Part shown: positions 27,101 to 40,260 of the stretch, piece after piece
How positions within the stretch are numbered: position 1 is the stretch's first letter
How the letters are laid out: each line of letters opens with the position of its first letter
NCBI GenBank assembly: GCA_013398015.1
Contig: VZRR01010919.1
Location: 1,543,494 to 1,607,493, forward strand
Direction of reading: 5' to 3'
DNA: 64,000 nucleotides
Source: Oreocharis arfaki
Lineage: Eukaryota; Chordata; Aves; Passeriformes; Paramythiidae
Program-made: the position numbers and the translations under genes
Notes under the pieces: model-generated
What the model was told of the DNA's origin: nothing
The model's database searches: none
Seen by the model: only the letters and a program-made list of their open reading frames with translations

Positions 27101-30100
27101 TTTCAGAATAATATTGTCAGAAGTTATTTCTACTTTAAAGTTTCTAATGTTATTTATTAAAAGCACATTAATGTCTCCAAAGCCATGCTGGGAAGAAAAT
27201 TCCTCACATTGCTTAAATGTAACACAATTGCTGATGTTTCCAATTCATCACAAAAAATATCTATTTTGTCTTCCACTATAGGTTTGGAATAAAGCATTCT
27301 TTTGTCTGAAGGAGTTAACACCGGAAAAGAAAGGTAAGGAAGGTCAAATGTGACTTCAAACCAGCAATTAAAAGTCAGCAATGTTTAGCTGTCTTGTTAT
27401 TTCTTTCATATCATAGAAGTGTTATAAAACTAATTTAATTTGTATTTTCCCCTGGTGATAATCATTTTCAAATGTAAAAAATTCTCAGAAGCATAAGCAA
27501 GTTTGCCAACATACACTAAAATTGTGAAATGTTAACATCGTATTTTACATAAAAGCCTTGTTGCTTTTCTCAAACAGTGTACAAAACTATCTGCTATCTG
27601 TTAAGCAAAACAAGAAAAAGAATATCACAGATCAGACAGAGACGGGATTAGTGTCAGAATGGGGCGTGTTTGACTATTGGCTTCTATTCTGGTGTGATTG
27701 ACTTAGAGGCTGAAAACAGAAGTAACAGATGGGAAAAAAAACAGGTCAGAAATGTGTCAGGAGGAAAAAAAATACCATTACTGAACACTAAAAACATCCT
27801 TACTAAAATAAAAATAGGAATCAGATTTATTTCATAGCCATTTTATATAAATTAGGTAAAATAAAAAACTACTAGGTATTTCTAATATAATAAAAGATAC
27901 AGAATGGACCTTTTTACTAATATCTTGATCCTGCTGAAGTCAAAAAGCATTCAACTTGAATTCTGCTGCAATATCCTTCCCTCTTAAAAAAAATACAATG
28001 AAATTATTAATAAAAATTAGATACTGAAATACTGACATCAACGGAAGTTATAAGGCACAACAAAGACTCCAGCATTTCACTTGGTAAGGATGAGCTGTAA
28101 TTTTCCTTTGAATTAAGAGAACAACACTGCTTCTTAAGGTGTCAAAAAAACTTAACTGTTAAAAAAACCACAGAAAATATTTTGTCCTTTCACCATATGT
28201 AGTGGCTGAAACAGGCAGAGTGTAAGGAACACTGCTAGAAACCAGTCCTGAGAAGTTCAGGAAAATTTACCTATCTCACAAGAACATACGCAGAGCACAA
28301 AACATTTAGATACCGCCTGTGAACTGCAGTTGCTCACTGACAAGACAAAAATGCTCATGCTGAAACATTAATTAAGTTTTGTTTCACCTGAACCAACCAG
28401 TATTTTAAGTAGAAGGCGTTTTAAGATTTTATATGCTGTAAGTGAAATAAAAGTGTCTTTCTGAAACTTTGCAATTACATGGAAAAAGAACACATGAAAA
28501 CAAATAAATTTAAAGAATATGAAAACATACTGAACACCACAAAAAATCCCAGTCATAAACCCACCTCAAAATAGCATTATGCAATAAAGTATATCTGTAG
28601 ATACACATACATTCCAAAGACAACTCTGAGTATGATAAGTCTTCCAGACCGCCAAAATTTTCCAAGTTGAATTGGCAGTTTAGGCAGAGACAAACATATC
28701 TTGCAAGAAATTTAGTAGGTTAAAAATTTCCTCAAGTGTTGTTACAGAAACAATCACAGCAAATTTTGTGCAGCTGAGCACCAATTTCACTGCTTGTTTG
28801 TAGAAAATGGATATCTCCCTTCAAGTAGAGCTTAACGTGTTCCATTGGTCGTAGTTGCAGGCACTGTTTTATAATCCTTTGAAAATTGTTTCCGTGGTTA
28901 GTTAACTCAACTAACAGCTAATGAATAAGATGGGCACTCCCATCCTGCTCATTTGTTTGTTCCTACTTTCACTTGTTGCTCACGTACATCCTTTAATAAC
29001 CACCTGCCAACAGCGTGGGGTGGGCTACGCAAAAAAGGATGTCGAACATCATATCGAACTGACATAAATCATAAAAATCCACAAAGAATGGCCCATTTCA
29101 GAATCCTTCAGTATTCACACATAATTTATTCCTGCAACCTAATCCAAGTTCTCACAGTCTTTTTTATAATTTGTATTAAGTCAGGAAAGGTTCTTAGACA
29201 ATACATCATGGATACACTCACTACATCTAGAGAAGATTCAACTTTTTATTGTATTAACTCAGAAAAGAAAATTATAAATCATGAATTGGCTGAAAATGAA
29301 GGCGATTTTTTGGTTCAATTATTTTTCCCATGCACACTCTTCAAATGAAGAAGCATAGGTCATTCCGATGATGTAAATTATCATATCATCATAAACAATG
29401 TAATTGCCCTGACACAGCTCCAATCAACCATCAGCTTCAGTTTGCCTTTAGATGCTTGCGCTTAGCCTCAGTGTGAGAGAAAGCAAGAAAATTGAGATGA
29501 ATGAGTACTGTGGTACATAAATAACTGAATTAAGAACAGCTAACTCAGGTGATATGATTACACATTGCTTCCTAAGGCAATAAAAAAGATATAGGTTGGT
29601 TTGTAGCTTCATTCCCTCCTCTCTTTGCAACATTTAACTGCTGCTCTTTCTCCTACCCTCCCTTTGCTTTCCTTTTAAAGTATCTCATATCCTATCTCTA
29701 TAAACATCTAAAATATCAAGAGAACAATCTTTGCTACTATTGGCAATTTTGCTTTTCATTGCTTGCTTAGCCATTTTTAACCAAGATATTTGGATGTTCT
29801 GTCTCTTAACAGACTTTATATTAGAAAAAAAAAAGTGTGAAATCCACATTTGGGTTTTGGAAGTCTTAATTTTCTTGACACGAGGCTATTTCTTTAACCT
29901 GCGTATCCTATTTTGCATAGTGCTTAGCCACTGGCACAGAGTAAGGTGCAGTGAAAATATAAACTGTACGCAAAAACCACCCACAACAGTAATTTCGCAA
30001 GGCAGCTTATTAAGGACATGATTCATTTGTGCACAGATTGGAATCACACCCAGTTTCAGATTCACTGAATGGAAAGTGAGAAGCTAAATTGATGGTACTG

Positions 30101-30393
30101 ATGTTTTATGGAAGTATAATAATCAGCCATTGTCAAGGACACAAACTTAGTGAGAAGCTGTGCATCCCACCCCATCCAGAGTGCAGCAATCAGCGTTGTT
30201 CATCTCAGAGTTCCAAAAATAGCAGCTAATACATTTATTTTCTAAATATCGACCCCTTTCCTGGATATATTTTTGTCATTTCAAATACCAAAATACTGAG
30301 CAGCAATCCACCCGGATGGTTTTTTCCAATAATGAATGTTACATTTGTCATAATTATATGAATGTCCATGTTTTGAAAATAATTGGCACTTAC

Positions 30394-30427
30394 CTTTATT
30401 TCTTGAGCTTTCATGATGCTTTTCCTG
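30394..30427 (-). CDS. FSTL5: FSTL5 second coding exon (34-nt micro-exon)
   Basis: This micro-exon continues FSTL5 directly after the first coding exon. It is entered in phase 0, reads QEKHHESSRNK and leaves one base (phase 1) for the next exon. Joined, the peptide runs ...VRLRHK-QEKHHESSRNK-G/..., which parallels mammalian FSTL5 at the same place. Splice signals are strong: a pyrimidine tract (CATTTTTCTGTTTTTAATTG) followed by CAGCAG, and the donor AAG/GTAAGT (30388-30393). The duplicated CAG could let the exon start at 30427 (34 nt, Gln included) or 30424 (31 nt, Gln lost), with no frame change. The short basic and polar segment lies between the signal peptide and the Kazal domain and probably forms a flexible linker. 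The next exon, which should open the follistatin domain, is not in the window. Confidence 0.88.
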
Positions 30428-30430
30428 CTG
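30425..30430 (-). promoter_or_regulatory. Tandem NAGNAG splice acceptor of the FSTL5 micro-exon
   Basis: On the minus strand the intron ends ...AATTGCAGCAGGAAAAG. Two AG dinucleotides three bases apart, both preceded by C, form a classic CAGCAG acceptor. Use of the first keeps a Gln after Lys41; use of the second removes it. Human FSTL5 is, from memory, listed with isoforms of 847 and 846 residues. One alternative residue here would explain that, but I cannot confirm the position. Confidence 0.7.
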
Positions 30431-30477
30431 CAATTAAAAACAGAAAAATGTATTAATTGCAGAACTATTTATCCCCA

Positions 30478-30640
30478 AAATCATAAAATCATAGACATGC
30501 ATGATGCAAATGAGACAGTCTAGCTTCTCCATCCTGCTCCCAAGCAAAATCAACTACACTTTGCCTGATGCCTAAAGAGTCCTTTATAACCCTTTTTTAA
30601 ACTCCTCTAGGATTTTTTTTTCCTCCCACCAGGACTGTGA
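30478..30640 (-). mobile_element. Possible degenerate CR1 3' end
   Basis: AATCATAAAATCATAGACAT resembles the CR1 terminal octamer seen on the opposite strand. It is followed by GACAGTCTAGCTTCTCCATC and CCTGCTCCCAAGCAAAATCA, comparable with the CR1 phrase 'ATCTAGTCCAACCTCCTGCTCAAAGCAGGGTCA', whose order is kept. The rest is too decayed to align by eye. Confidence 0.4.
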
Positions 30641-33600
30641 TTAAGTGCTGGAACAATTACCCAATTTGCCACGCAGTCTCTGTCACTTGACCTCTGTCTT
30701 GGGAGATGCTCATAATTCAACTGCACAACTCCCTGTAAAACTGGGACTTGTCCCCTGCTGTAATTTTGAAGCACGAAAATTTATTCAAGGAAGTAATCTG
30801 TCCCCAAAATTTCAAACTTTGATTTTACACAATATTTGCTCAAAAAGATGCTCTTTATTTTGGGTACTGCAATTCTTCAAATATTTGCTGCTATATAAGT
30901 TTATGACAGTAAAAATAGCATTAGGAATAGGCTAAATGCAAAACACTTCTAAATTTTGTTCCATTACAAGACAGATTTTTCTCTCAAGAAAAGAAGATTT
31001 TTCCTCTTAACAAGAAGAGGAAATTACATAACTTTTTTCTTCTGTTGCAATTTCTAATGGGCATTTTTAAGCATTTTAGCTTTTGATAACAGAGGGTGTA
31101 CTGATTATCCTTCAGCACTAATTGCACCATTTTATTTTATCTATATACACTAAGGATTTGTTATAATTCTGCTCATAATAGGTTCATTTAGTCTTAAAAG
31201 CATCTACTTCTACAGCAATACACATCTTTTAACAGTATATCTGTTAATATTTTCTAATTCACAGGGACATAGAAATGTTCAGTTACCACTAACTTAAGCA
31301 CAAGGCCCATCCTCAAACAACTAAAACAATTGTTCCAACTTTTTTTTAAATTTTGTGAAATAATAAATAATATGGGTAGTGATGCAATATTTTTGTTGTT
31401 CCTTGCAACCCAATTTTACAAATCTAAGTCAATTACTCTTTTCTTGGGCTTTTTTTCAAACAAATAATTATGTCAAAACTTCTATGTATCTGGAAAGCAT
31501 GTTTTCACATTTCTCCATGACTACATTAGAAACACTAATAAGATACTTAAAAAAAAAAAAAACAAAATAAAATCTATTATCAGTAAAATGTGATGTACTA
31601 GACCGCAAGGCACTTTCTCATACGTTTTTAGTGTGCATCCTAAACACAGTGAATGGTATTCCCTGAAATACTGAATATGGTATGACATGCTGATTTTACC
31701 AGAATCAATTTTCATGCCATTCTGATTTTCATGCTACACTAAAATTAAAGCAATAGTTTTAGTATTGGTTAATTTCTTTCATGCTTCATTTTACACTACA
31801 GTCAGCATTTGGTTTAGAGGATCTGTCTAGGTCTTTCTTCTAGTTTTCTAAAGGAGAATTTGCTTTTAATTTTTATTTTAGATATCTTTAGAAGTCATGG
31901 AATGAAACGTAACCTTTAATAGGCCAGTGTAAACACAGAAGAATCTTGTTCATGATAAGTAGTCTGTGCTTATTAAAATATCAACCAAACACCAAGAGTT
32001 AGAGTCAAGACGTTGCCAAGTTTTGTTAACATTCAGATAGTGCAATTTCTGGGTTCCATGGACACTGTTTAGCCCCACAAAACTCACTAGCCTTTTTTCC
32101 TTTCTTTAGTTTGAAATCAGAAGAATGGAATTTTTTGCCAATAAAGGTGCAATAGATTCTGAAGACTTGATTCAAGAATTGATTACTAAATCAGAGTAGG
32201 CTTGCTGGAAAGCATTATTAAAAATCAAATATTGGTATCAAAGGAGAAGATAAACACTAATTAGGATGAGAATTACTTTGTAGGAAGAAGAAAGTGCAAC
32301 AAGATTGGCAAACTTTAGAGTAGAAAAAAAATGATTCAAATGAAATTTTAAAATTAAAAAAAAAAACTTGTTGGGTTTTTTTTAATGGAATGTGTTAAGA
32401 TTTCAAGGAAAGGAGGCATTAACTGAAAATGTCTTTTTCAGACCTTATCTCTTCTACTATCTTTGTTTTCTTTAATTTCAGCTGAAGATTTTTGAGCAAA
32501 TTTTCACAGCTTAATTTTCTCAAAATACTCAAATTTTCATTTTAAGCTGCCATTTAAACTAGAAAGAAAAAACTTTCTTAGCATATCATAGAATAATCTT
32601 GGTGCGGTACTCCTTGGGCCAAGCAAGATGCTTGGTAGCAGCAAAGAGCATCCACACAGAAAGAAACGTCTCTACACCTCAAGTTATTTCAAAATTAACC
32701 AGTGATTAGATGGGGTGTAGCACCTCTGAACTCTGAAATTAGCTTTCCGCCTAGAGAAACCTTGCTAGATTAGACTTCTGAACAGAAAACACAGAGTCAA
32801 AAAATGCAGCAGAATTTACACTGTGAGTCAATTAAATACAGATTCCTCCTTAATATTGAAAGATAAATTATGTGAAATGTTTGCTGCAGAAAATCACTAA
32901 GAAGCAATGAATTATGCTAGTGCGACAGTGTTATAAGCACCTATAACTTAGGAAAATTAATTTCAGATGCTCAGGGAAATAGGAACTGCTCATCCTGATG
33001 GGAAACAAACAAAAAAATAAACAAAAGTTTCCAGGTCCTGGAATGTGAGAGAGGTAAATGAAGTTTTGAAACTTTAGGTGAACAAATTGTTCATAATGAC
33101 ATTTATTTCCAGCTGCATTTGTGCAGTGTGCTAGGCTTTTAATGCTAGTTGGACTGAAAATAACAAAATTCTACCCATATACTATTAGAAAGTATGTAAA
33201 TGTACAAGCAACATGGTAGTAAGTAAAACGTACTTCTGTATAAACACTTGTGTGGAGGACTTCATAAACCCACCATTACACATATTTCTGTTGTTTTTCT
33301 CCTGTAACTGCATTATGAGACATAAACAAAATATTTTCACCTACCATATTAACAATCAAAGAAATTCTATGTAAACAAATAGATAAATAAATAAATCTAT
33401 TCCTATATATAAATAAAGCTGGCATGATTACATTAACTACAATACTATATTGGTACCTATTGATATCAGCCATCTGTAAGCAGAACCAACCATTTTGCAT
33501 TCAGCTATTTTTATCAGCTTCAATACCGCAAAATACTTTTGAAATTAACACTCTCCAAATGAATCAATCAGACTGGTTGCATGGCATTTTATGGGTTTGT

Positions 33601-34489
33601 GTTGCATTGCAGTGTGTCAGCCTGATGAAATGCATCGATGCAGAACATATTAGAACTGTAAAGAAACCTTTCCTGTGTGCCCAAAAGGCTGAACTTAAAG
33701 TAAACTTTCCAAAGTACATTTTCTGTTATGTTCGTGAACTAAAAAAGATCACAGATGGTAGACCATACAAACTATTACTGTTACAAATCCTAAGTTACAA
33801 ACTATTTGCAATATAAGTCAAATGAGGCTCTGCAAAGAAACTTATTTAAATATACACAAATGCTTTTCCAAGGTGTAAAAGCTCCTAGCGCTATTTTCTT
33901 TTTTGTCTTAATACACAAACACTATCAGCATCTCTTAAAACATCCTAGCATTTTGACATCATCATTATTCAGAAATGCCATGTTTGCTAAATGAGGTTGG
34001 CACAATATCAAGTATTATTTAGAAGGGCTTCATATTAGCAATAAGGGGTGTAGAGAAGGATGGTAAAAGAGACTCTTAAATTACGGTGATTCCCAATAAG
34101 GTACAAAGCTATCTATAGGAAAGACCAGAGCTGATCTGTAAAGGTAATTGACATTCTAGGACTAAGAGAATACACCAACCATTTAAGAAATAGCAAAGCC
34201 TATTTCTTAGCCTCATTAAAATATGTATTATGTGAATTTGGCATTTTTTCCCTTTTTGAAATAAATTAGTGTTTATAAACCTTGGATGTTGCACATAGAA
34301 ACATTCTAACTTCCACTTAATGCTGTGTTTTTTTAAAAGACAGCCTATGTAACTGTATTGCATCTAGAACCTCACTTATCGCTGTGCCTGAATCATCTGC
34401 TGAGGATCTGGGTACCAGAGTGGGCTACTGATAAAGAGGAGCCTTATTTTGATTTTGGAAAAGCCGGACAAAACCTCCTTTGCTATGCT

Positions 34490-34770
34490 GGCTCTATTTA
34501 AAAATTAGCTGCTGAATTAATCAAATTCCTAAAATAAACAAAGTACTAATTAGTGTAAAGCATATGGTAGATTGTCCTTGACGTGTGACAAAAATTTAAA
34601 TCATTTAATAAACATAAACCATTAATTACAGAAGCTGATGGAAAAGGGAGTTTAAAGTTATTTGCTTTTTTTACATTTCATAATGTAAAGTTATCACTAG
34701 TCATATAATAAAATATGGTGAAAATGCAGAAAATCAGTTTTGTGTTCATTATCTTTACAGCTAATTCTGC
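34490..34770. promoter_or_regulatory. Candidate conserved non-coding element with TAAT-rich sites
   Basis: The stretch contains several homeodomain-type cores (AATTAATCAA, ACTAATTAGTG, CATTAATTACAG) and E-box-like CATATG, with little simple repeat. It lies in the intron between the two FSTL5 coding exons, just before an AAT microsatellite. An intronic enhancer is possible, but only composition and motifs support this. Confidence 0.25.
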
Positions 34771-34789
34771 ATTAGGGGTACCATATAGT

Positions 34790-34837
34790 AAATAATAATA
34801 ATAATAATAATAATAAAAATAATAATAATAATAATAG
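34790..34837. repeat. (AAT)n microsatellite, once interrupted
   Basis: About sixteen AAT units with one interruption (AAAAAT) in the middle. Confidence 0.95.
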
Positions 34838-36756
34838 GAATAATTGTTATTAAATAAAATATTTCATTAAGACATGTATCAAAATAGTTATTATTCTTGA
34901 AATATGTACAAGCTACAACAGCTGAATTACCAATATATTCACTTAGATTAATACAGTGACTTTAATGACAAGAAATCTGAATTACAAATGTACAGAAACT
35001 TTTTATTCATGGGTGAAATAGCAGCATAGTCACAGCCAGGGAGCACAAGCACACATACGGCACAAAGCAATGTGGTAAACTATTCTCAGACCCAATTTGA
35101 TCAATGACATTAGGCTGAAGATTTGTGTTTCAAAGAAGTTCTACAGACTCAGACTTCAGCAGACTCTTAGCAACTGCAGTTCAATTGCAATTTAAACTAA
35201 AAATTCATGCAAAGCAGAAGCGATGACATTTACATTTGTAAAGCTATTCTGCTAAGCAGCAGTAAGCAAGGCCTGGCTTACTATGGTAAGGAAGAAAGAA
35301 CGTGCAAAAAGTGAACCATTTTCCTCTTGCTCTTGTCAGAACACTATTTACTGCAGAAAGCTTTTTAGTTTAATGTTTCCAGCAGGATTCTTGAACTGGT
35401 TTTCTGCACCCACAGCCCAGTCTTCTTAGAAATTGCCACCATTTATAGCAGCAAATTCTGAGAAAATAATATGCCATAGGTTATTCTCGTATTGATTAAG
35501 GCATCACATGAATATAAGATTGTGTGAAGGAAACAAGATGTGAAGCAAGGTTGCTAGGCAAAAATAAGGTAATATATAAAGCTGTTGAAGTTTTCAGAAT
35601 TAATGGCGTTCCCAGGAATATTACTAAATATTACAGTCTTAAGAGTAAGTCTTATAGGCCTGGGGACAAAAAATGATGAAGTCTTGAATTCATGAATCTA
35701 TATGAAAGCAACCCAACAGTATTTGGGGAGCCTGGATATAAGAGTAAAATATCGGTCATTAAAACCAAAATCAAACCAAGAAAAGCCCAACCACAGAGAC
35801 AGGAAAGGTCAACTGTGAAATACACTGATTTGGTTCTTTGTTTGCTGATTTAGATCCCTGAGGAATACGAAGAATAATCAAGGCAGACCCAGGAAGGTGA
35901 GTTTGAAGCAGTTGTTCCTCTCTGAATGCAGATTACAATCCCTTAAGAGCAAAGGGGAACCAGAGAAGAAATAAAGGTATGAAAAAGTTCCACCATCATC
36001 TTCTCTATGTCTACGTACTCTGAAGGAAAACTATCTCTAGACCAGGCTCCAACAAAGTGTGTGATTTCTATGGATGAAAAGTGGACAGAAGAAGTTCTAC
36101 ACGAAGATCCACAGTTTTTTTTTTTCTATTCAGGTCTGACATTAAAAGCAAATAACCTAGATGGTTGCAAGGGCATATATTATTCTTAAAGGCAGCCTTG
36201 TACCTTGGTAAAGCAGAGCAGACAAAGCCTATGTGCTCAAGGTGAAACAGTGCTGGGCTAAAGTTACTGTCTAAATCCCAATGTTCTTCAGTACCAACTG
36301 AATTTAAGCAGCTTCCTGCTAATGACAGAGTAACACTGTTTATACCTAATCTATGTATACACCTTGTATTGCATTCTACAAAACAGCATTTCTTTTTTTA
36401 AAATAGGCAGAGTCAGTCAGATTAGTACATCTTCAAAGCAACAATTCCTTTTGGTAGGATTGTTCTTGATTCATATAGACACATTTCCAAAGCAATGCTG
36501 CCTAGTGTAAGAAGTCCTGTGTGCAACAGGCTGCAGGTAGCTCCCAAGGCAAATAAGCGCCCTATAGGACCTATAAGCCCTGATTACTCTTGCAGTTGAA
36601 AGGCAGCTGAGAAGCAGTTTTGGGTTTTATATTTAAATTCAAGGATTCTTATTTCACTAAATCATAGGGGTTTAGCAGTACTGTAAATGTTTTTGTCGTT
36701 TGTTTCCAATGTAAGAGCTTGTCCAAGAGGAACCCTAATGATTCTACAGGCTCAAT

Positions 36757-36849
36757 GAAACTGTAGTGAAGGGCCAAATATATATTCCTTCATTTTACTG
36801 AAGAAACTGTAGTGAAGGGCCAAATATATATTCCTTCATTTTACTGAAG
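36757..36849. repeat. Perfect 46-bp tandem duplication
   Basis: Unit 36757-36802 (begins GAAACTGTAGTGAAGGGCC, ends CATTTTACTGAA) is repeated without mismatch at 36803-36848. One further base also matches. Confidence 0.95.
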
Positions 36850-39800
36850 CAGAGAAACAGGCCCATTTTTCCAAATTTTGTCATTTTTCCACAATAACAA
36901 AAAAAAAAATCTAATAAAAGCTACATGCTGACTTTAAGGATTAATTTTGCCATTGGCTGTTACCCTTCTATCCATACACTTCATTATCATCAGTTGTCCT
37001 GGAACTGGTCACAGTTCTGAACCGAACAAGAAAAAAAAATCAATAGAACATGCACAGAAGGTTACTTTGCACAGATTTCTTACAGAAATACAGCGTAACT
37101 ATAGCTTCTTTAATGTGGTGTCTTCATACTTTGTTCTTTGATGACAGACCAAATACATTCAAAATTTATAAGCAGTTTCAGAGCACACGACAGAAAAGCA
37201 TTCTACCAATTTTATACTGTTGTGCAGTGTTGCTGGTTTTGTAATGCTTTAAGCATTAAATGCTTAATGCATGGTTTAAGCAGGGGAAGAAGTGTATACT
37301 TTTGCATTAAAACATGTACTACTACGAACAAACCCACTTATATACTGAAGATTTTACAAGCCAATTTATGTAGCTAAATCCAGGCTACAGCTCTCCTTAG
37401 CTAAGTTGGAGGAGCTACGTAAATAATGACTTTACAGAAGTAATTACTATTTGTGCATAATTTGCATTAAACTTCATATGCTCAGACACTCAGTGTAGTA
37501 TTACTTTCCCGTGCACAGACAGCATAAGGTGTATTTTTTTCGAGCCTACCAAGAAAGAACTGCAATAACACAGGACACTTGGTGTGGTGTTGCAGATGAA
37601 TATACTTATATGGCTCAGAATCATATTCAGTGTATATATATATTTATTTCGCAATTGTCTAAGAACACTCTAGACTTGAATAGGCAAAGAAGGGGGAAAG
37701 AGATCTCCAAGAAGCAACACGTTAGCATACTGAATTATCACTAGAAATTCTAGGATACAGTATTTAATAGGTATTCTGTTATCTTCCCCCTTACATGAGC
37801 TCCTAAAGCTCCAGGTACCCTCGCAATTACTGAGCAGTAATATATTTCCTGATAATTTAGTGCTACTTAAAAAAAAGAAAAAGTAAGCCACTACAGATGG
37901 ATCTTAGCCACAGAATTCCCAATGACATTAATGGAAGTAATTTGCCTAAAATCCCTATTCGTTTTTCTTTTTAAATCTCAGAGGTGGTTTTAAGAGTAAT
38001 TTTCTAAAACCACATAACGTGTTTTGCTTTTTATTATTCAGTCTGTCTGAGGCTCATTCAAAACTTATTTTCGCTCTTGGCAAATTTTTGTAGAGATAGA
38101 AGAAAATCTGCAGGAAGAATGACAATCAGAGAGTATAGACATGAGAGCATAAACATCAATTACCTTCTCACAATCCAGGAACGCAAGTAGTATTTAGTCT
38201 GCATTAAGATATAATTTTGGGTAAAATCGTAGTCTGTCTACAAGTATAGAGTAAAACCAGTATGCTGAAACATTACTGGAATAACAGGCTGTTTCTACCA
38301 TTCATCTTGTAAGGGCAGATAAGGTAGTGTAGCAAAGCAAAAGAAAAGTTCATTATATGAATATTAATCAATTGCACCTGCCCTTTCGTAAAGTGTTCAA
38401 CTCTGTATTTGAGGAACACATTCATTTAAACCAGAGATTTGATGAAAGGTTAGATCGTATTACCCACCGTGTGACATTTAGGAAACCAGAAAGCAAAATT
38501 AGGATCGTATTTTCTTCTACTGAATTATAGAAAATTCAGGATTAACTCAGTATTTGATTGGTGAATTTCAACTTATTTTTCAAAATGAATTATGAAGTGC
38601 AGCTATATACTCTGCAGATATACTAACAATTGGTTACAGTTTCCCTACTGTGCAGTAGGAAATGTACTGTAAAGCTTCCAGTTATTTTCCCTTGGCAATT
38701 ATGATGGAAACAATTAGCTTGAAAAAAAGAGTTTGCAGAGAGCTGAAATAACAATCCAGTAAATAGCTGAAGTTCTAATCTGATAGATAATATTGTATTT
38801 TTAATTATAGTAGTTCCTTTTATAAATATATATATGAAGACATCTGTTTTTCTTCCTGCCTTATACTGATACAAGTAAACACCAATAAAATAGTTTGTTA
38901 TGAATAATAAACTACAAATAATGTCTTGCAAATACTTCCTTTTGACCGAACCAATCACTTTGATTGTATTCCATCTAATGAATGGGAAGCAGTCACTGGC
39001 AAAACAAGACAGATGTATCCAAATGGTAAGCTCTGTACTTTACTAATTGCCAATAATAAACCATCAAAAGAAATTTTTGAAAATATGAAGGTATAGAAAA
39101 CATTTGAAGATTCATTAATTTCTTTGAAAGGCAGGCTATACTCATGCCCCACTTAGAGGAGGAATGAAGGAATAATGAAATAAATCATTGTATTTTATAT
39201 GGAAAGTCAGACTGACCAATGCAATGGTTTCTCAGACCTTCATAAAAATACCACAAACTATCTGTTGCAGTGGGATTAGTCTTTTCCAATTTTGGGGATC
39301 ATCTAATTGCAACACAGTAGTTACTATTAATTTCAGAATTGTAGCATCAAATTATATACTACCAAATAATGACATATACACCAAAAAGCTGAATACATTC
39401 CATTGAGATGATGTAATATTAGTGCTTTATTACTTGCATTGATGTACAACAATAATCCTCAGGTAATAGTAATAGAAAGTAATGTCATTTTCATGAAACA
39501 TTAGTGAAATAAAAATTCCACTGATGCCTCAAGAGAGTGATAGGCCTTACTTGTCCCTAGAAAACAGACTTGAATTACAAGCTGCTTATTACAGGTTACA
39601 TAACCAGAGTTACAAGCAATATATCAAACGAATGACTAAAATTATTCTTTAGTTTGTTTTCATTGGAAGAAGGGGCCCAGAATAACCTTGTTAGATTTTT
39701 CTTACTTCAAATAATATTTTGTTAGAATGCAGTGGGCAGGGGAACGCAATTCCGTGAAGTTATTTGATAGAATTGACAATGAACATTAAGCAGATGCTAT

Positions 39801-40022
39801 TAATATTACACAATGTTACAGAAATATTTATTGCTATTAAGCTTAGTTCACATAAATGTAGTGTTCATACACTGCATTGTTTATGCATTGTGATCATTTA
39901 ATAAATAGTATAAACACAGTTGAGCGTAATTAACCAAGTACATTAAATGAAGCCTTTCAGTTTTTTGTAATTTCTAAAAGATGTGTCAAGTAAAACAAAA
40001 ATCTCTTACTCATCTCTTGCAT

Positions 40023-40260
40023 CTCATGAGACCCCGCCTCAAGTTCTGTGTTCAGCTCTGGGATCCCCAGCATACCTACATGGACCTGCTGGAGTGACTT
40101 CAGGGCAGGGCCACAAAGATGCTCAGAGGACTGAAGCACCTCTCCCATGAAGACAGGCTGAGAGACTTGGGGTTCTTCAGCCCGCAGAAGAGAAGGCAGG
40201 GCATTGTACCTAGGTGATCTTCAAGATACTTTCAAGGCCAAACCATTCTATGATTCTGTG
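40023..40260 (+). mobile_element. CR1 LINE 3' fragment with internal deletion
   Basis: Plus-strand CR1 3' region: GTGTTCAGCTCTGGGATCCC, then ATGGACCTGCTGGAG, AGGGCCACAAAGATG, TGAAGACAGGCTGAGAGACT and GGGGTTCTTCAGCC follow in CR1 order. After AGAAGAGAAGGCAGGGCATT the sequence jumps to the 3' end (GATCTTCAAGA...CCAAACC) and stops at the terminal ATTCTATGATTCTGTG. A middle part of ORF2 and 3'UTR is missing. It lies antisense to FSTL5. Confidence 0.9.

Larger units (their letters stand above)
785..30393 (-). other. FSTL5: FSTL5 intron 3' of the micro-exon (partial, continues off the left edge)
   Basis: This AT-rich intronic DNA begins at the GTAAGT donor of the micro-exon and runs off the left edge with no acceptor or exon that I recognise. 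The next FSTL5 exon should encode a cysteine-rich follistatin/Kazal segment. No minus-strand open frame with that spacing of cysteines is present, so the intron is probably more than 30 kb. Contents noted: small tandem repeats near 1.4, 1.6, 3.0 and 13.9 kb; a perfect 22-bp inverted repeat near 15.6 kb; a small CpG cluster near 16.7 kb; a unique-looking block near 21.3 kb; and AT palindromes near 21.7 and 24.1 kb. Between these I see nothing with a clear identity. Confidence 0.7.

Noticed and set aside
28953..29348. 131-residue plus-strand frame
   Set aside because: AT-rich codon content, no domain and no hydrophobic or cysteine pattern of a known family. A chance ORF is expected in 64 kb.
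1..30393. Further FSTL5 exons (follistatin/Kazal, EF-hand)
   Set aside because: I looked for the expected cysteine-rich minus-strand frame flanked by splice sites and found none.
32586..32700. ATCATAGAATAATCTTGG, similar to the CR1 terminal octamer
   Set aside because: The sequence after it does not follow the CR1 order, so the resemblance is too short to call.
33424..33816. 130-residue plus-strand frame
   Set aside because: No recognised domain. It overlaps a (AAAT)-rich area and lies within the FSTL5 intron antisense. Judged chance.
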